DNA of 64,000 bases from Carallia brachiata. Its lineage: Eukaryota; Streptophyta; Magnoliopsida; Malpighiales; Rhizophoraceae. Under the pieces are notes generated by a model. It saw only the letters and a program-made list of their open reading frames with translations. It was not told where the DNA came from and searched no databases. Below, piece by piece: positions 48,675 through 62,152 of this stretch (position 1 is its first letter; each line of letters starts with the position of its first letter). Made by a program: the position numbers and the translations under genes. Location: NCBI GenBank assembly GCA_021464245.1, contig JADCRB010000016.1:5077250-5141249 (forward strand). The letters are read 5' to 3'.

Positions 48675-49735
48675 AAAAAAAAATTTTGAATATTATTTTT
48701 CTTTTTTTTTTAAGAAAGAAATGTTAAAATAGTTTTTCATTTACATTTTTTCCTCTCTAAGCAAACAAAAGGAAGGATTTAGATTTTTTTTTATAAAAAT
48801 TGTAGACCTTTTTTTTTTCTCCTTTTTTGATTTTATTTTCCTTAATTATGTGTATCTGCATTGTACAGATTTTAAATGTATTTGAATAGTTGTTAGCATG
48901 AATTAAGTAAATTGTAATATGTGTTACATCATAAGTAACAAAATAGAGCTTTTAACTGCAATTGTTATTATTAATTATATAATAATCTTTTAAGATAATC
49001 TGACTTATTAATATTTAGAGAATTTGAATTTTAATTTCACAAAAGTTCCAGATTAAAGTGACATAATATTAAAATAAACAGAATAATTAGAAATAACAAC
49101 AATATACAATATAATTTTTTATATCTATTACTTTATATAAAATTTGTGATAACTAATTCGTTAAATAAAATTCTACTTTATTAATGTTCTTTTTGAATGA
49201 AAGTCTTCAATATTCTTAGCCATAGAATTATCAAAGAGATGATATAGTCAATATCCAAGTCTTCTAATATACCTAAAATTAAGGAAACGCCACCACAGAA
49301 GTTATTTTGTCTTCAAGAATTGCTCAAAATCACTGCCTTCAGTGAGAATAATACACATATAGGCTAGCATTTAGACCCATAGGATGTGTAGGTTTATAAT
49401 ATTTGTTAAGAAGCATATTTTTGTTTATGTTTTAATTTCAAAAAGGAAAAACAAAAAGACTTAAATTTTTAAGTATTATTTTCTTGTTAATAAAAATTTA
49501 AAAATAGTTTTTTTCCCAAGAAAATAGAAAGAGAAATTCAAGCAATTTTTTTTTTAAAGAAAATGTCTTTTTTTTTTTCTTTTATTGTCCTTAATTTTGC
49601 ATATTTGTATTAGGCAAGTTTTGAACGTGTATTAATAACTGTTAACATAAATTAAGTAAATTGCATAGATGTTATATCTTAATTTAAAAAAATAAATTTC
49701 TAAATTTTAGTTATTAATTTTGGTAATTGGTTAGA
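48675..49735. other. AT-rich intergenic DNA, partly an older duplicate of the tandem repeat
   Basis: No gene. 49000-49690 is a diverged copy of 48150-48960. Confidence 0.5.
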
Positions 49736-49739
49736 TAAA

Positions 49740-50400
49740 ATTTTACTTCACTATAAATTTTGGTCAAAAAGGAAAGGCAGTAAACCTCAATAAATAAAGA
49801 GTCTACACTGAAAGCATCCGGGGCCTGAACACCCAACTAAATCTTGCCATACCATCAGCCACTCTATTCTCTTTGCGATGTACATGAGAAACGCTCATTG
49901 TCCATTCTTTAAGAAGCAATTCTCTGCAATTCTACCATGTATAATGAGAATGTGTGCACAGGACACCATTTTGGATGCATTGCAGGGCAAGCTGGGAATC
50001 AATCTCCACAAAAATTTGATGAAAGCCTGCTTGCCATGCAATCTCAACGCCTGTAAACACGCTCCAGAGCCCTGCAGCAGGGGCCGAACAGGATCCTATG
50101 TTTCTCGCAAAACCAAAAAACCATCTACATTGCTGATTTCGCAACAGCCTCTCTGCACAAGCCAAGGCCGGGTTCCTCTTGATGTCCCATCCGTATTGAG
50201 CTTCAACCACTCTCCATTAGGTGGTTTCCATCCAACAAAGTCTAATGAACGAGTACCCAGGAAAGGGCCAGCCTCAACCAAAAGGTCTGCATGACTATAT
50301 GCCTGATATTGTTTCACGATGAAGTCTGCTTGGTATTTTGCCGTATTTTTTTCTCGAGAAACTCTATGCATTTCTCCACTTCCACTTACATAAATTTCTC
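49740..50400 (-). pseudogene. LINE RNase H-domain relic
   Basis: The minus strand encodes GWKPPNGEWLKLNTDGTSRG (first RNase H strand with the catalytic Asp, near 50245-50186), then, after a frame break, SAPAAGLWSVFTGVEIAW and FHQIFVEIDSQLALQCIQNG (second Asp box), and a decayed HVHREENRVAD-like end near 49860. This is the C-terminal RNase H domain of plant non-LTR elements, also found as 'ribonuclease H-like' gene fragments. It lies just beyond the 3' end of MED16 in the same orientation. It was probably inserted separately from the LINE at 1-7696. Confidence 0.75.
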
Positions 50401-51140
50401 TTAGTTTTGGTAATAATAATAATATGCATGGATATTAACTAATTATGCAAGTTCACTATTGTGAAGATGACTGAACTATCTATATGAATTCCGAAAGAAC
50501 AAACCTCATAACTAAAACAATATCACCAAATAACTAAAACAATATCACCAAATCGTTCGAGACCCAATGGCACCCGTGTACACTTACGTCACCACTTTGT
50601 TTAATACCGAAGCTGTGATTTTCACAGGAGACCAGACCGTTAACCACTCGGATCATCCAAGTGGTGATTATTAACCTTTTTTTCATCTTGATAGACAGTT
50701 GCGAGTCTAAGATAATCCATTACTTTCTTAACTTAATTCAATATCGATCATTTCATGTTTCTACAGACAAAAGGTATAAACTGTGAACCAACTACATTCT
50801 CGTTTTCTTTCCCTAACTGTAATCTACAGATGCATTCTCAAAAACGGGGGAGGAAAAAAAAAAAAAAGAAAAGAAAAAGGCGCCTTGGGGAGAAACGCCT
50901 CTCTCAACGTGTATCTTAGGACTATATACAGTGGAGCTCCAGCACAGAAATACCCTAAACTCCTACTTCCACTAAATACAAAAAAAATCTCAAGTCATGT
51001 AACGAGTCTGGTGAACTCCGCCAGCAACACAACTTCTTCGATCATTAACATTTAACTGTCATATCAACAAGCAGCCTCCACCTTGTTTGGATATTGGGTG
51101 AGTAGAGCATGAGTAGAAAACATCATCATAATACATTTAT
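50401..51140. other. Intergenic DNA and MED16 3' UTR
   Basis: It should contain the MED16 3' UTR (immediately left of 51141). A direct repeat of AACTAAAACAATATCACCAAAT lies near 50510-50550. No gene is seen. Confidence 0.5.
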
Positions 51141-54100
51141 TTATACAACTCGGACCCACGCTCCACCACACATGGGACAGCCATATGCCCAACGGCTGAT
51201 CCACCAAGTCTCCCGGTCATTTTGATTTTGTGGGTTTGCAGCGGCAGGCAATGCAAAAGCTGAAGTCTGCCTCAAGCATCTTATGCACTGCATAAGTGAA
51301 AAACAGAGGGTCAATAGACAAATAAATGGTGAAAACTGTAAAACCAAATTACTATTGCCTTAACAGATAAACTATAAGGATATCTTGTTGACAAGTGAAG
51401 GCCAACCTTATACCAAGCCCCTTCAAGACCAGTCTTCCACACAGCAGTAACAACATCTCTTCGAGATCCCATAATCCCGAGATATGCTCCCAAGCCAACA
51501 GAAGTATTTAAGCCAAAAGCAGCATCTCTTTCAGACATTCTGCGCTTCCTTGGCCACAAGCCATGAGCGCCATAATGGACATCACAATTTTCCATCGAAC
51601 TAAAGTCAAGTGTATCTGCAAAACTACTTAGCTTTGGAGTGTCATTGGCAGAATCCATATAATCTAGATCAGACCAGGGCCCACCAAACATGTTCCGCCT
51701 ATGCCACTCTTCAGATGGAGGATGGAGTTCCAACTCACGGAGTAACAGACCAGCAGCATCAGCACCTCTTGGCCGGGGCATATTCTATGTTGACCATTAA
51801 AAACATTAACATATTGTAAGCTCAAAGGCAGGGGCAAAGGCCAAATCACGAGACAGAAAAGAAAGCAAATTAACAGAGAAGATTCATTTTGACCAAATTG
51901 ACTATCAAGATAAAACGAAAAAAGACATCCTAGTGCATGAAACTCCTACATTATGGGGTCTAGTGAAGGGTAATGTATGTAGCCTTGCCTCCATTTCTCA
52001 GAGAGACTGTTTCCACAACTCAAACCCATTATCTCCAAATCATAATGCTGTAACCTCACCATTACGTCAAGGCTCACTCTTCAAATACAGCATCCAGAAA
52101 AAGTTGAAAAATTATAGCACATGTTAGATGCTCAATTTAGCTTTGAAAACGTGCAAGTGCCAAAAGAAGGATAGCTTTGAAACCCAACCAAGATTTGCAG
52201 TATTATGTTTGGAGAGAGAAAATAGTAATTCTACTCAACCCACTATTACTTATTAACTTATAGTCTACAACGACAAACTTGTATAGAGAACATGATTTTC
52301 GTACAAATAGATTCTTCATATGTATCTCTACTTGTTCTAATAGAGGCGTGATAAGCCACATTTCAATCCTAAATATTTATGGATTTTTTCAATGTAGTCG
52401 TATACCTTTTGCTTTATCATTCTAACATCTTATTTTAAATCAAGTGTAATTTTGGATGGAAATCATTCAATCCACTAAAAACCGTACTTGACCAAATCCA
52501 AATATGCAGAAAAAAAAAAGGCGAGAAAATACAACAATTGGTTTGTTTGCTGTGGTCCTAAACCTTTGCACATTTTTCAATGTAATCCTATACCTTTTTT
52601 TGAGTGTCTTGACAATTATAAAAGATATAAGACTACATTGAACAAGTAAGCAAAAGTTTAGGATCAAAATTGACAAATCAAAACACGTACTTTTTTTCTT
52701 TATTTTGCATTTTGTTTGGTCAACTATGATGAACTCAGTTGGAACAAAAAGGTATAAGACTATGAAATTATATGGGACTAAATTGCAAAAATTCATAAAA
52801 GTTTTGGAATGATCTCTGACAGAGACTAAAAAGTAAAAGTGCATAAAGCAGTGACTGGGAAAAAAAAGCAAACTAAATTGACTCCAAGCTCCAGAAAAAT
52901 TAACATTGGCTCCTCATACAGGGGCATCTCACTAACATTAGACAGAAGATGCCCATAACAATCCTAAGGTATTCTGCCTGTTGTAATAGAACAAGTGAAG
53001 AGCAATATTATATCATTTAGCAGAATAGTGAACAAACCAAATTAAGGCAAAACTCATTTCACGCCTTGACAACCAAAAGTTTTTCACAAATTACATCACA
53101 GAAGTGGATACCTGCATATGCGGGCCAAGGGATGCTTCAACAACCTCTGGCAAAACCGTGTAATTCCCATCAATATAATGCAATCGCACCTGGATGTTAT
53201 TGCTTCCCACTTGAGAGACTGGCAATGGGTGTGCAAGACCAGCTGTTCTCCTACAAAGATCCATAAGGATAAGGAAGAGGACCTTCACCTGGATGAGAGC
53301 AGGTCATGGAGATTACAATAATGTTTTCAGTTGTTTATTTGACACAATTATAGCAATTTTTAATATGAAAATTAAACCAGAGGAGGAACCAAAAGGTTAA
53401 TGCAGATTCTTGTCAGTGTGCCAAGAGAAGCTATAAAAGAGAAAAACCTAATGCAGATTCCTTTTAGTGCGCCAAGAGAGTGTCAGATAAAGCAAAGTTG
53501 TACCTCCTCAAACGTGTATCCTTGACCAGCATTGCCATAACCTAATCTCGACCGCCCAGCAGGTCCATCTTCCACTCCTTTACTTCCAGGAACGAGCTGA
53601 CCACCTCGAGGGCCCTGACCTTCATCTGACCTGGTCACAGCTGGGGCAGGTTTTGAAGAAACAGAATTGAACTCCTCTGCCTTGCCAGGAGCACCAGATT
53701 GAGGTTTTTGCATATTTGTCTCAGCATTTCTCTGTGCATTTCCAACAAAGCGGGGTAATTGTGTTCGCCGAAAGAAAAAACAGAAAAGCAGAAGTTGGCA
53801 TAATCTATGAAGGAAATGGCAATCTCCAATAAGCCTAACAGCCGGTGTTCCAGGAAATGTTCCAGTATTGATGCTAATTGGCATGAAAGATGGACCGCTT
53901 ATAGGGTTCGGAGTTGAATTTGACACTCCATCAGTAGTGCTACTAATCTTAGCAATTGCACCTTGTACCCAAGCTTGCATCTGAGTGCTTCCTGTAGAAC
54001 TTGTAGGGCCATTTTGACTTCCTGGCAAAATAAATGACTAGTTAGAAATTGGGTTCTTTCGAGTAAATTTTCTGTGGCCTTTAAATCATTAAGAGATTAT

Positions 54101-57100
54101 TGCAGTTACCATTGCCAACTTTTGAAATTGAGGATTCCCTTTCTAAATGCAACTTTCAAAAGTAAGGGTGGTTTTGGTTTCCTTCTTCTCAACCTTATGG
54201 TGTTAAACACATTTAGTCGGTGCATACTAACCCTGAGTTGCTGCTGGAGCTGTTGAACTTTGGGTTGGACTAGTCACCATACTGCGATTACTGCCAGTGC
54301 CTGCTGTAACAGCATGACTGGCTAACGTGCGACAGAAACTTGCATAACGTCGCAAGCGTGTGATGAAATGTGAAGCTAAATCAAGAACCGCATCAACGTA
54401 AGCCTGCATGACATTTGACAGTTGAGAAACTTGAAAAATCAGCAAAAATATAAGACAGATGCAAAGCAATAAGAACACGACACAGACAGAAGTCAAGCAG
54501 AATAGTAAAGGGGTAAGAACCTTCAACAGCTCAAGAAGACTGCTTAAGAGAGAGTATGTACAGAAGCCCACATGGCCGAATAAATATTGATTGGTCGGTA
54601 GATTGCTTCCAAATATAAAAGCCAGGACATGCCCAATTCTCATGACCACCATTTGGCTTCATTCTTTAGAATTCGTTAAGGTAGAAGGTGGAGTGTTCAG
54701 CGCAGTTAACTCAAGAACTTGCTGAAATCCTAAAATCAAACCTAGGTTATTGCTCAACTGAAGATTGGTAACAAATTCTTCTGTCGTGGAAATGCTAAGC
54801 CACTGACCAATATTATGATTCTCTAAAGGGAATGCCCTCGAAAAGGTTAACGGAATATTAGATAAATGATTTCTCTGGTATGGAGAGGCCAAATCACAGG
54901 CTTCTTGTACACATCATTCTCTAAAGTACATCTAGATAACTTATACCTTTTGTCACACAAAAAGAAGACACAAAATATAAGCAAGGGAGCAAAAAATTAG
55001 ACAGTCACTACATTGTAAAAAATCAAATATCCAAATTGGTGGCAGCAATGAATTTCAATGAGAATTCCTGGCCTAAACTTTCAACATGACCCATGTATCA
55101 GCTTAGAGGAATCAACAATAATAAAGAGCGAAAAGCACACCTGAATACTTGGAACAAGATTTGGTTCAACAGCCATTGATTCCGGATCAATGCTAGATAA
55201 TGATTCACCAGTGGCCTGCCACGGTTCAGGTACTAGTGCCGAAGGATTTGTCAAAGCTGATTCAATGCCTTTGCCCAGCATATCAAGCAGCAATCTTGCT
55301 TGCATATCCAGGACCATTGCCCTGACCTCCTGAGCATTTGTACCTTCCAGTAGTCTGCATTTAATCCTGTCGAGACTCTACATCAAAACAAACAAGTTTT
55401 ACCGCTCAAAAAAGTGCCATCTCAGATATCAAACTGGTAGCTAATAATGCTTCAAGCCATCAGACATCATGGTATATAAGTAAAGAAAATTAAGAAAAAG
55501 CAGAATTTGAAAGCTCAAGTCATGCACAAAATTTGAAAGGTGATCACTAACAAGGTGGAGTATCCACAAAACAAACTATCAATAGACAAGCCACATGATA
55601 TATAAAAAACAGGATAAGCTCTTCAGAAGTCCTAAATATTTGGGGATTCTTGCAATTGAGTTCTAATCCCTTTCGAGTTTCCAAACCATTCCCACAACTT
55701 CAACTTTCTTTCCACCTTTGTTGGACAGAAATTTTCAAATTGGTAATACATAGTTTGACCAAATGAAAACCGTATAAAAAAACAAATATACCCTAAAAAT
55801 AAAAAATACGTCCACGTGCGTATTTTGCAAAATTTTCCTCCTTTCTCCCACATATAAAAGGCAAAAATCATGAATTCTCGTAAGAAAAAGTAAGGGTTTT
55901 CGCAATTCAGTGAAATATGTACATAGACTAAGTATGAGGTTTTAGGCTATATTTGGATTTTTTTTATACAGTTTTGGTTAGGTCAAATTATGTATTTACC
56001 GGTTTGATTAAGTCCTGTCCAAAAGAAGACCCATATGGAATGAAATTTAAAGTTGTAGGAATGGTTTGGAAATTAAAAAAGATTTAGGACTCAACAGCAA
56101 AACTTCCCAATGGTTTAGGACTTCCCAATGGTTTATTCCATAATACAACTGCACTATTGATGTATGTCTACCTACATTTTCTCAGAATTGTGTACAAAAG
56201 CCATCAAACAGTTTGTTTAAGAGATAATAACGAGGTGGCAATAGCCCAGAGAAACATACAGGACCATACTGTTGCCTGTGCTGTGCGGAAGGAAGCGAAT
56301 GAAAATCTGCGTCCAAGACTGCGATGACGCTGTTCAGTGAAACTGAAACAAAGTAAAGAAAGCAGTGAGTATCCTTATCAGTTCATCTTTCCAAATAAAT
56401 GTCTACAAATATCACATCTAAATAGAAGAACAGGTAAAAGTTAATCTTCCAGGCCCATTATTGTCAATCACAGGCACACTAGATCTCCATATGCATCTTA
56501 CCAATCCCATCATCAGCAGCACTCTGGGTACAACCTACAGCATCCCACCAATCAACGCCAACCAATAGGCTCCACCAAAACCTGCACCACGAAACACAAA
56601 TTTAGCAACGCCATGTAAAATATTGGGGTAGCTGCTATCAGCCTGTCATCTAAGTAACTTGTGAGGTAACATCTACAGTCGTTGTATCTAGACTACGAAA
56701 TTATCAACTGAAATGCGTGCAGAAACTGCTTTAGAGAGTACCTCTCAGCAATTGCGCGTTCCCAGGTCGATGAGTTAGCCTTCACCTGAGCACTTGCAAC
56801 AGCAGCAGGTAAAACACGAATTATCTTCAACATGGTACGGTCAGTGTTTGTGTCATGCCAAACAGATGCTGAGCAGCAGCTTGTAGAAGAGAAGGCAGGA
56901 GCAGCAATGGCAGATCCAACATTAATCTGATAGTTGTCAACAGGAGTAAAGTTTGGACCAGAGAAAATGTGTACCCCACCCCGCAAAAATGCAATAGCAA
57001 TTTCACCACCATGAGCAGAATAAATAATTCGAGCAAGTGTTCTAACATCACTCGGTAAATCGTTGGGATCAAAACAGAGCCTTTTTCCTTTCTCAACACC

Positions 57101-60100
57101 AGAATCAGAAATCTTTCTCCCATCAGATGGTGGTCCGCTGCAGGAGCTTGATGAAATTTAAAATCATTAGTTGGTGCTATGCTTCTATCCACTTTGGATA
57201 CCCAAACAGTTTGCATTGGAGCCTGCCCATTAAAACTGGAAGTAGGATTTCCGAAAATTTGATGAAGGACAACGGGCTGAAGAGAAGTTTCCCAGCGCTG
57301 CACTCTCCAACCTGTGATCGAAGGACCTTCATCCGGATCGTAGGGGGACATATACTGCCCTGCAAGGGTCAACATGGAGATTAGTAAGCTAACACAACAA
57401 TCTGCAGGAACATGAAGGATCTTCAGCCATCACAAAAATGATAGTTAGCGTTGTTGAAAAACAGGAAACAACTCAGGGCAACAAACCCCAATCCCCTCGG
57501 CACCAATCAAATGCAGCAACTAGTTTAGCTTCTGCACATAGCAGTAGGCTTCAAAGGAAGGGGCCCAGCTGTGGCAAAAAATGAAAAACAATTCAAAGAT
57601 CAAACTCAAGTCAAGATGCTTAATACCCTCAACTATTACAACTGCAATAACAGAACCACCCCGAGTTGGATCAAAAGCAACAGCAGTGACTCCAGATCCC
57701 CAAGTGGTGGTTGCTGCTGACTGGGATGCAGCCTCTGGACTAACATATGCAGAAAAATTTGACACCGGTGAACAGTGAAGTGGTATGGAATCTGCATCCA
57801 TTTGCCTTTTCCCTTGCTTTGTTTCAGATATTAGATATTCTTGCCAGCTAAACAAATAAGCTGCCAAAGGAGCAAAACCTGCCCAAGTTGGTGGATTAAG
57901 AGAAGGTGGAACCCCATTACTTGCAATTGTCTTTGGACTTGCTTGGAATGCAGTTCCAGGGCCAGGAGTAACGGCCCAAACAACTACAGTAGATGGGTTT
58001 ACAATTGGAACACCCGCAACATGCAAGGCACCACTGTCTGTTACAACAGCATCAGCAGCCATAATCCCACTGGGTCCAGCACCCAAGAGTCCTTTGCTTG
58101 TGGAAAACCACTTTGGTGCTGCATTACTTTGACTAGGAGGCCATTGGGACCAATGTAGTTGTACAGAGCCGGATGAGAAAACAGAACAAACACAGAGGAA
58201 ATTTGGCCACCTAGCTGAAATAAAACAAGATGGCATATCAGTGACAGTAGGCTTGGTGCCACAAAAGGTGGAACTACCATAGATGAAAGACACAAGTAAA
58301 AATAATCCAAGAACAGATGATAAAGGCATCATCAGCATTATAGAACTTAATGATATTAGCAAAAAGATAGTAAAGCTTTGAAATATTCCCACGTGAAGGC
58401 TAAAGAAGAAGAAGAAGAAGATAAGGGGGAGGGGCCTGGAAAGCCAACATCTGATCTCAATTGCATGATGGTTCAAAATTGTGAAAAATTCCTCATAAGT
58501 TTAAACTTTGCTTTACATATGCTGCACACATCACGATCAAAATAAAATGGTCTTTACTGCTTCACGCAATCATGAATACAACACTGTGCAGAGTGATAGC
58601 CATGTCACCACTCCAACAAAAATTCTCAATTTACTATTTCAAAAATTATGGTTCAACTGGCAGACACAATCACAAAGTACTACAAAATATGACCTAAAAT
58701 CACATAATCTAGCCAGCAAGAATAAGTACGACATTACACTCACCACATCAGAAACCAAGAAGTGGGCCCAAACATAAATAATGAACTTGAGACAAAAAAA
58801 GATACAAACAGAAGTTAACAACAAACCTGAAGTTTGGGACTGCTGTGAAAGGAATTTTTCCTCAAAAATAGACTTTGAATTTGCTGGAGTATTTGATTTT
58901 GATGAAAGCCACCTATACTGAATTTTGAAAAGAAGTCAAACAATAACCAAATTGTATATAAAGCTGCCAAGATAACCATAAAACAAAGAAATTTAAATCA
59001 CCAACAACCTGAACACACAAACAATACGCTCTGGCAAGGAGAAGGTTTAAGAATTGCTGAATGCGAATGAAATGAAGCTTGTAACTAAAATGTTCAAAAC
59101 ATGGGAAAAGCTAAAAAAATTGAGCAAAATTATCATCAACTTGAAATAATTGAAACAGAAAAATAAAATTGACCATCTCCAACATTAATATGAATTGGTG
59201 CAACTGCTACGATATCAAAAAGGCTGAATGGCAAATTATACGAAGATTGAGTAAGAATACACAAAAGAAAACTAACATTGACCTCTAAAGTGCCCAAGAT
59301 AACCAAATGGAGCTTCATTAAGCATTCCAAATCCAGATGTTGACAATCAAAAATCAGAAATTATAGGTGTTCTAAGGAGAAAACGAGAAATGATAACATG
59401 CAAGAATAAAACTGTGCAACACAAAATGAAAAAGTGCCAGCAATGTCACAACAATGGTTTTACACAAGACTTGTAAAGTTCCTAACTTCATAACAAAGAA
59501 TTACAACTTCATCATTCAAACTTTAATGATTGCTACAGAACTAGTCAACAAGGACCAAGCCCAAGAAGAAAATGACAAAAAAGAAGAAACAAAGTGTGAG
59601 ATTGCTTTAACATGCTCACAACATCAATATATTAATTTCATAAATCCGTGATCATTTAAATAACACCAAGTGACACTCCATGAAGGCCATGGTGGCCCAC
59701 ATTTTTTTGATCAATAAGAAACGCAAGAAGCACAACATCAGAAGGGGTAGTTTCCGTCATACAAATAAAAAATCCTTGGCCAACAATATCTGCCGAGTTT
59801 TAAGTTTTTTTCCCACGAAAAAAAAAATGTTCACATTTCCATACACAACAAAAACATATTATATACATTTTCAAAATCACACAACCAGAGAAGAAACACC
59901 AAGAGCATACCGGAGACACCCCCGATAACCATTTTGTAACAACAGCAATCTCCTGCCGCCACTCATGCTCTCGCTGCCAGCAGCTAGCATCACGTACTAA
60001 ATTAGCTGGGCCCTGCGTAAAATGATCTAGGATAAGCCACATACGAACTTGAATAATAAGTGAATGCTATATGGCCAGGTTGAAATTATAAAATAAATAA

Positions 60101-62097
60101 ATAAAAAAAACCATAGAAAGGCCACAAAATATTACTAGAGTTGAGTAAAGATGCTCATCATGTTATCTTCAAGAACCAGGGGTAAAGAAGCCATCTACCA
60201 CACATTTGGCTAAAAGAAAAAAAAAGCAAGAAAGCAAGCAAAGCATACTTGAGAAGGTTGAGTCCATATGGTAATCCTTCCATGAAAATTAGCAATTAGT
60301 AAGGCGCGAGGGCATGAGGTAGGGGACCACTCGAGGAATTGAACAGAATCACGAGGAGAATCTGCATAGCAAAATAAAGTACAACCACTAAAGAAAATTC
60401 AAAAACCTAAACTCAGTTAAAAAATGTGTATGATCATCAATGCATTAGCAGACACTTTCCATATGTACTGGAGGTCTAAACAAAATGAAATGAATTTACA
60501 AAGATATACAGTGGAAATGCAAAAAGAACCCACTTGCCTATAATCAAAACAACAAATCCAACTGGTTGCATGGTGATTTGGCAAAGATATTAGCCAGAAA
60601 CAAAATGACTAAACCACAGATGATGTAGTAAAATCTGCAAGTTGAATAAAAGTACCTGCTTTAACATCGAAAATTGCACATTCAGTTGGTCGCTCGGGTA
60701 TAATGATATGTATGGGAATCCAAAACGGTGGGTTTGCATTGGAGCTGCAACAGAAAAAAATAAATAAATAGGAATGACTATTCTTAAGACTTGCAATTAT
60801 ATAAGGTGCACAGGCAATTGCTGATGGGCACATGCCACAACGAATATCTACTTAGCATATTGATGGGAGTACCAGTTTTCAAACAAAGTCTACCAAATGC
60901 CTGTATCAAGACTACAGTACTGCACCCACGTTGGAATTCCAGCACAACTTAGTAGTCTGAAAATTGAAAACTTACAGATGAAATAAGCATAATCTACACT
61001 GACCTTGGAATTCTAGCACATGTTTCTGACGCACAAGCTATAGCATTCAACTTCCCACACCAAGCAACAGCACTGAAGAAATAAACATAAATAAAGCAAA
61101 TGAATCTTCTGTAGATCAATAGGCTAACTACCCATTAATCATAAAGCTTTGATCCAATGCACACCTAAGGCTCTTTAAAACAGCACTTATCCAAAAATAA
61201 TCCAGCTACTCTGCCAACTCAGTGAAAATCAAACAGAAATATGAAGAGTGATGGCATAAAAACAAAAATTAAAAAAACAAAAATTCTGAGCAGCAAGCAG
61301 GCATAGCTAGAAGCCTATGATGCACATAACAACATCAAGTTCAAAGTCTGTTTAGATTAGAATGGCTTCTACAAAATTAGCAAGGACACATGAAGAACCC
61401 CAGCGCCATCCGGCTTTACTTTTGTATCCTAAGAGCATACTACAAGTATGATGACTTCGAAGGCCATGCAAACTGCCTGAACTAAATTGGTTTATAAAAG
61501 ACGCAAATATAGATGGTTTGCAAAATAGAAAGTTTTAGCAGCGGAAAACACAAGATATGGTGATTTTCAACACTTCATCAAAAGTCAAAATACGGATGCA
61601 TTGTACTCTATAGATCAAAGAAAACTAAATTAAATTTCCATAAAGATTAAGAATTCCAAGACATATAACCTCTTATTCTTCTAGACCAGCCAAGGAACTT
61701 GAATTCCACAAAAAAAACAGAAAAAAATCTTGTTGACTTGATCAAGAAATTACCTAAAATTGCGACACAGCTCGGGGACGCTCATTTTATGCTGCAAATT
61801 GGAACGAGACTGCTTGAGCCGAATACTGAACACGGTGGCCGGACTCACAGCTTCCGCAGAGGCAGCCGGCGGAGGAGTAGCCGCGGGGTCCTCCTCCATC
61901 ATGTAATTGTCAGGCTTCTCGGCACTCTCTTCCTCAGTAATCACAGGCTCGGGCTTCTCCGAGCCCGCCGCTGCTGCTGCTGCTGCCGCCGCCGACAGAG
62001 CCGCAACCTCCGGAGACTGGGCCGCAGACTTTTCCTCGGCGTCCTTACCCACGGAGCCCACTTGGCGCTGCGTGGGTCGATTTTGCTGATTGTTCAT
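51141..62097 (-). CDS. MED16: Mediator complex subunit 16 (MED16/SFR6), sixteen exons, one frame break
   Basis: Exons (minus): 62097-61754, 61072-61004, 60744-60656, 60361-60249, 60012-59911, 58917-58827, 58214-57627, 57359-56742, 56581-56502, 56342-56260, 55377-55141, 54403-54232, 54021-53504, 53288-53112, 51784-51407, 51287-51141; all GT-AG. Landmarks: acidic Ala-rich N terminus, KMSVPELCRNFSAVAWCGKL, WD-like blocks (VQFLEWSPTSCPRALLIANF, TAVAFDPTRGGSVIAVVIVE), LIGDCHFLHRLCQLLLFCFF, VGSNNIQVRLHYIDGNYTVL, LWPRKRRMSERDAAFG, and a C-terminal CPMCGGAWVRVV. MED16 is a Mediator tail subunit acting in the nucleus; the Arabidopsis gene is needed for cold acclimation, defence and iron responses. One base is missing near 57131-57142 (GCAGCGGACC); with it 3,806 bases become 1,269 codons, the usual plant length. 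The 5' WD-like half and 3' half are both conserved. Confidence 0.95.
51925..52076 (-). mobile_element. AU-type SINE in MED16 intron 14
   Basis: On the minus strand it starts GAGCCTTGACGTAATGGTGA (tRNA-like A-box region), has GGGTTTGAGTTGTGG (B-box-like), GAAACAGTCTCTCTGAGAAA, a body ending CACTAGGATGTC, and closes in a short T-run. This is the AU SINE layout. It is a retroposon of Pol III type inside a Pol II intron, in the same orientation as MED16. Confidence 0.8.
52355..52815. mobile_element. MITE-like inverted repeat in MED16 intron 14
   Basis: The left arm (CCTAAATATTTATGGATTTT, TCAATGTAGTCGTATACCTT) pairs with the inverted right arm (CCAAAACTTTTATGAATTTT, GCAATTTAGTCCCATATAAT, then TATACCTTTT). 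A second, inner copy of the arm lies at 52555-52600. It belongs to the same broad family as the intron 10 element. Confidence 0.6.
55628..56123. mobile_element. MITE in MED16 intron 10
   Basis: The left end GAAGTCCTAAATATTTGGGG and the inverted right end GAAGTCCTAAACCATTGGGA begin arms of about 100 bp that share TTTCCAAACCATTCC(C/T)ACAACTT. The right edge has a short tandem repeat (ACTTCCCAATGGTTTA twice). It carries no coding sequence and leaves splice sites untouched. Confidence 0.7.
58918..59910 (-). other. Intron 5 of MED16
   Basis: About 1 kb, GTATGC donor and AATTCAG acceptor. The join gives VSPYRWLSS. No gene or clear element inside. Confidence 0.8.
61073..61753 (-). other. Intron 1 of MED16
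   Basis: GTAATT donor after CGCAATTTTAG and TTCTTCAG acceptor. The join gives CRNFSAVAW. No element is recognised. Confidence 0.8.
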
Positions 62098-62117
62098 TTG
62101 CCAAACAAACCCTAGCC

Positions 62118-62118
<1 letters not shown>

Positions 62119-62151
<33 letters not shown>

Positions 62152-62152
62152 T
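62119..62152. repeat. TA/AATA microsatellite just upstream of the MED16 start
   Basis: (TA)n followed by AAATAAATAAATA, 22-55 bases before the MED16 ATG on the minus strand. It may act as, or overlap, the core promoter or leader. Confidence 0.75.

Noticed and set aside
51925..52076. tRNA-like A and B boxes
   Set aside because: They are the head of an AU-type SINE; no cloverleaf can be formed.
57520..57626. Extension of MED16 exon 7 past VIVEG
   Set aside because: A GT donor follows GAGG, and the next exon restores VEGQYMSPYDPDEG, as in other plant MED16 proteins.
58215..58476. Upstream extension of MED16 exon 7
   Set aside because: It is intron sequence; the ATTTCAG acceptor at 58215 joins TSA to RWPNFLC in the right phase.
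61699..62115. Plus-strand open frame opposite MED16 exon 1
   Set aside because: Antisense shadow of an Ala/Glu-rich exon; no splice or family support.
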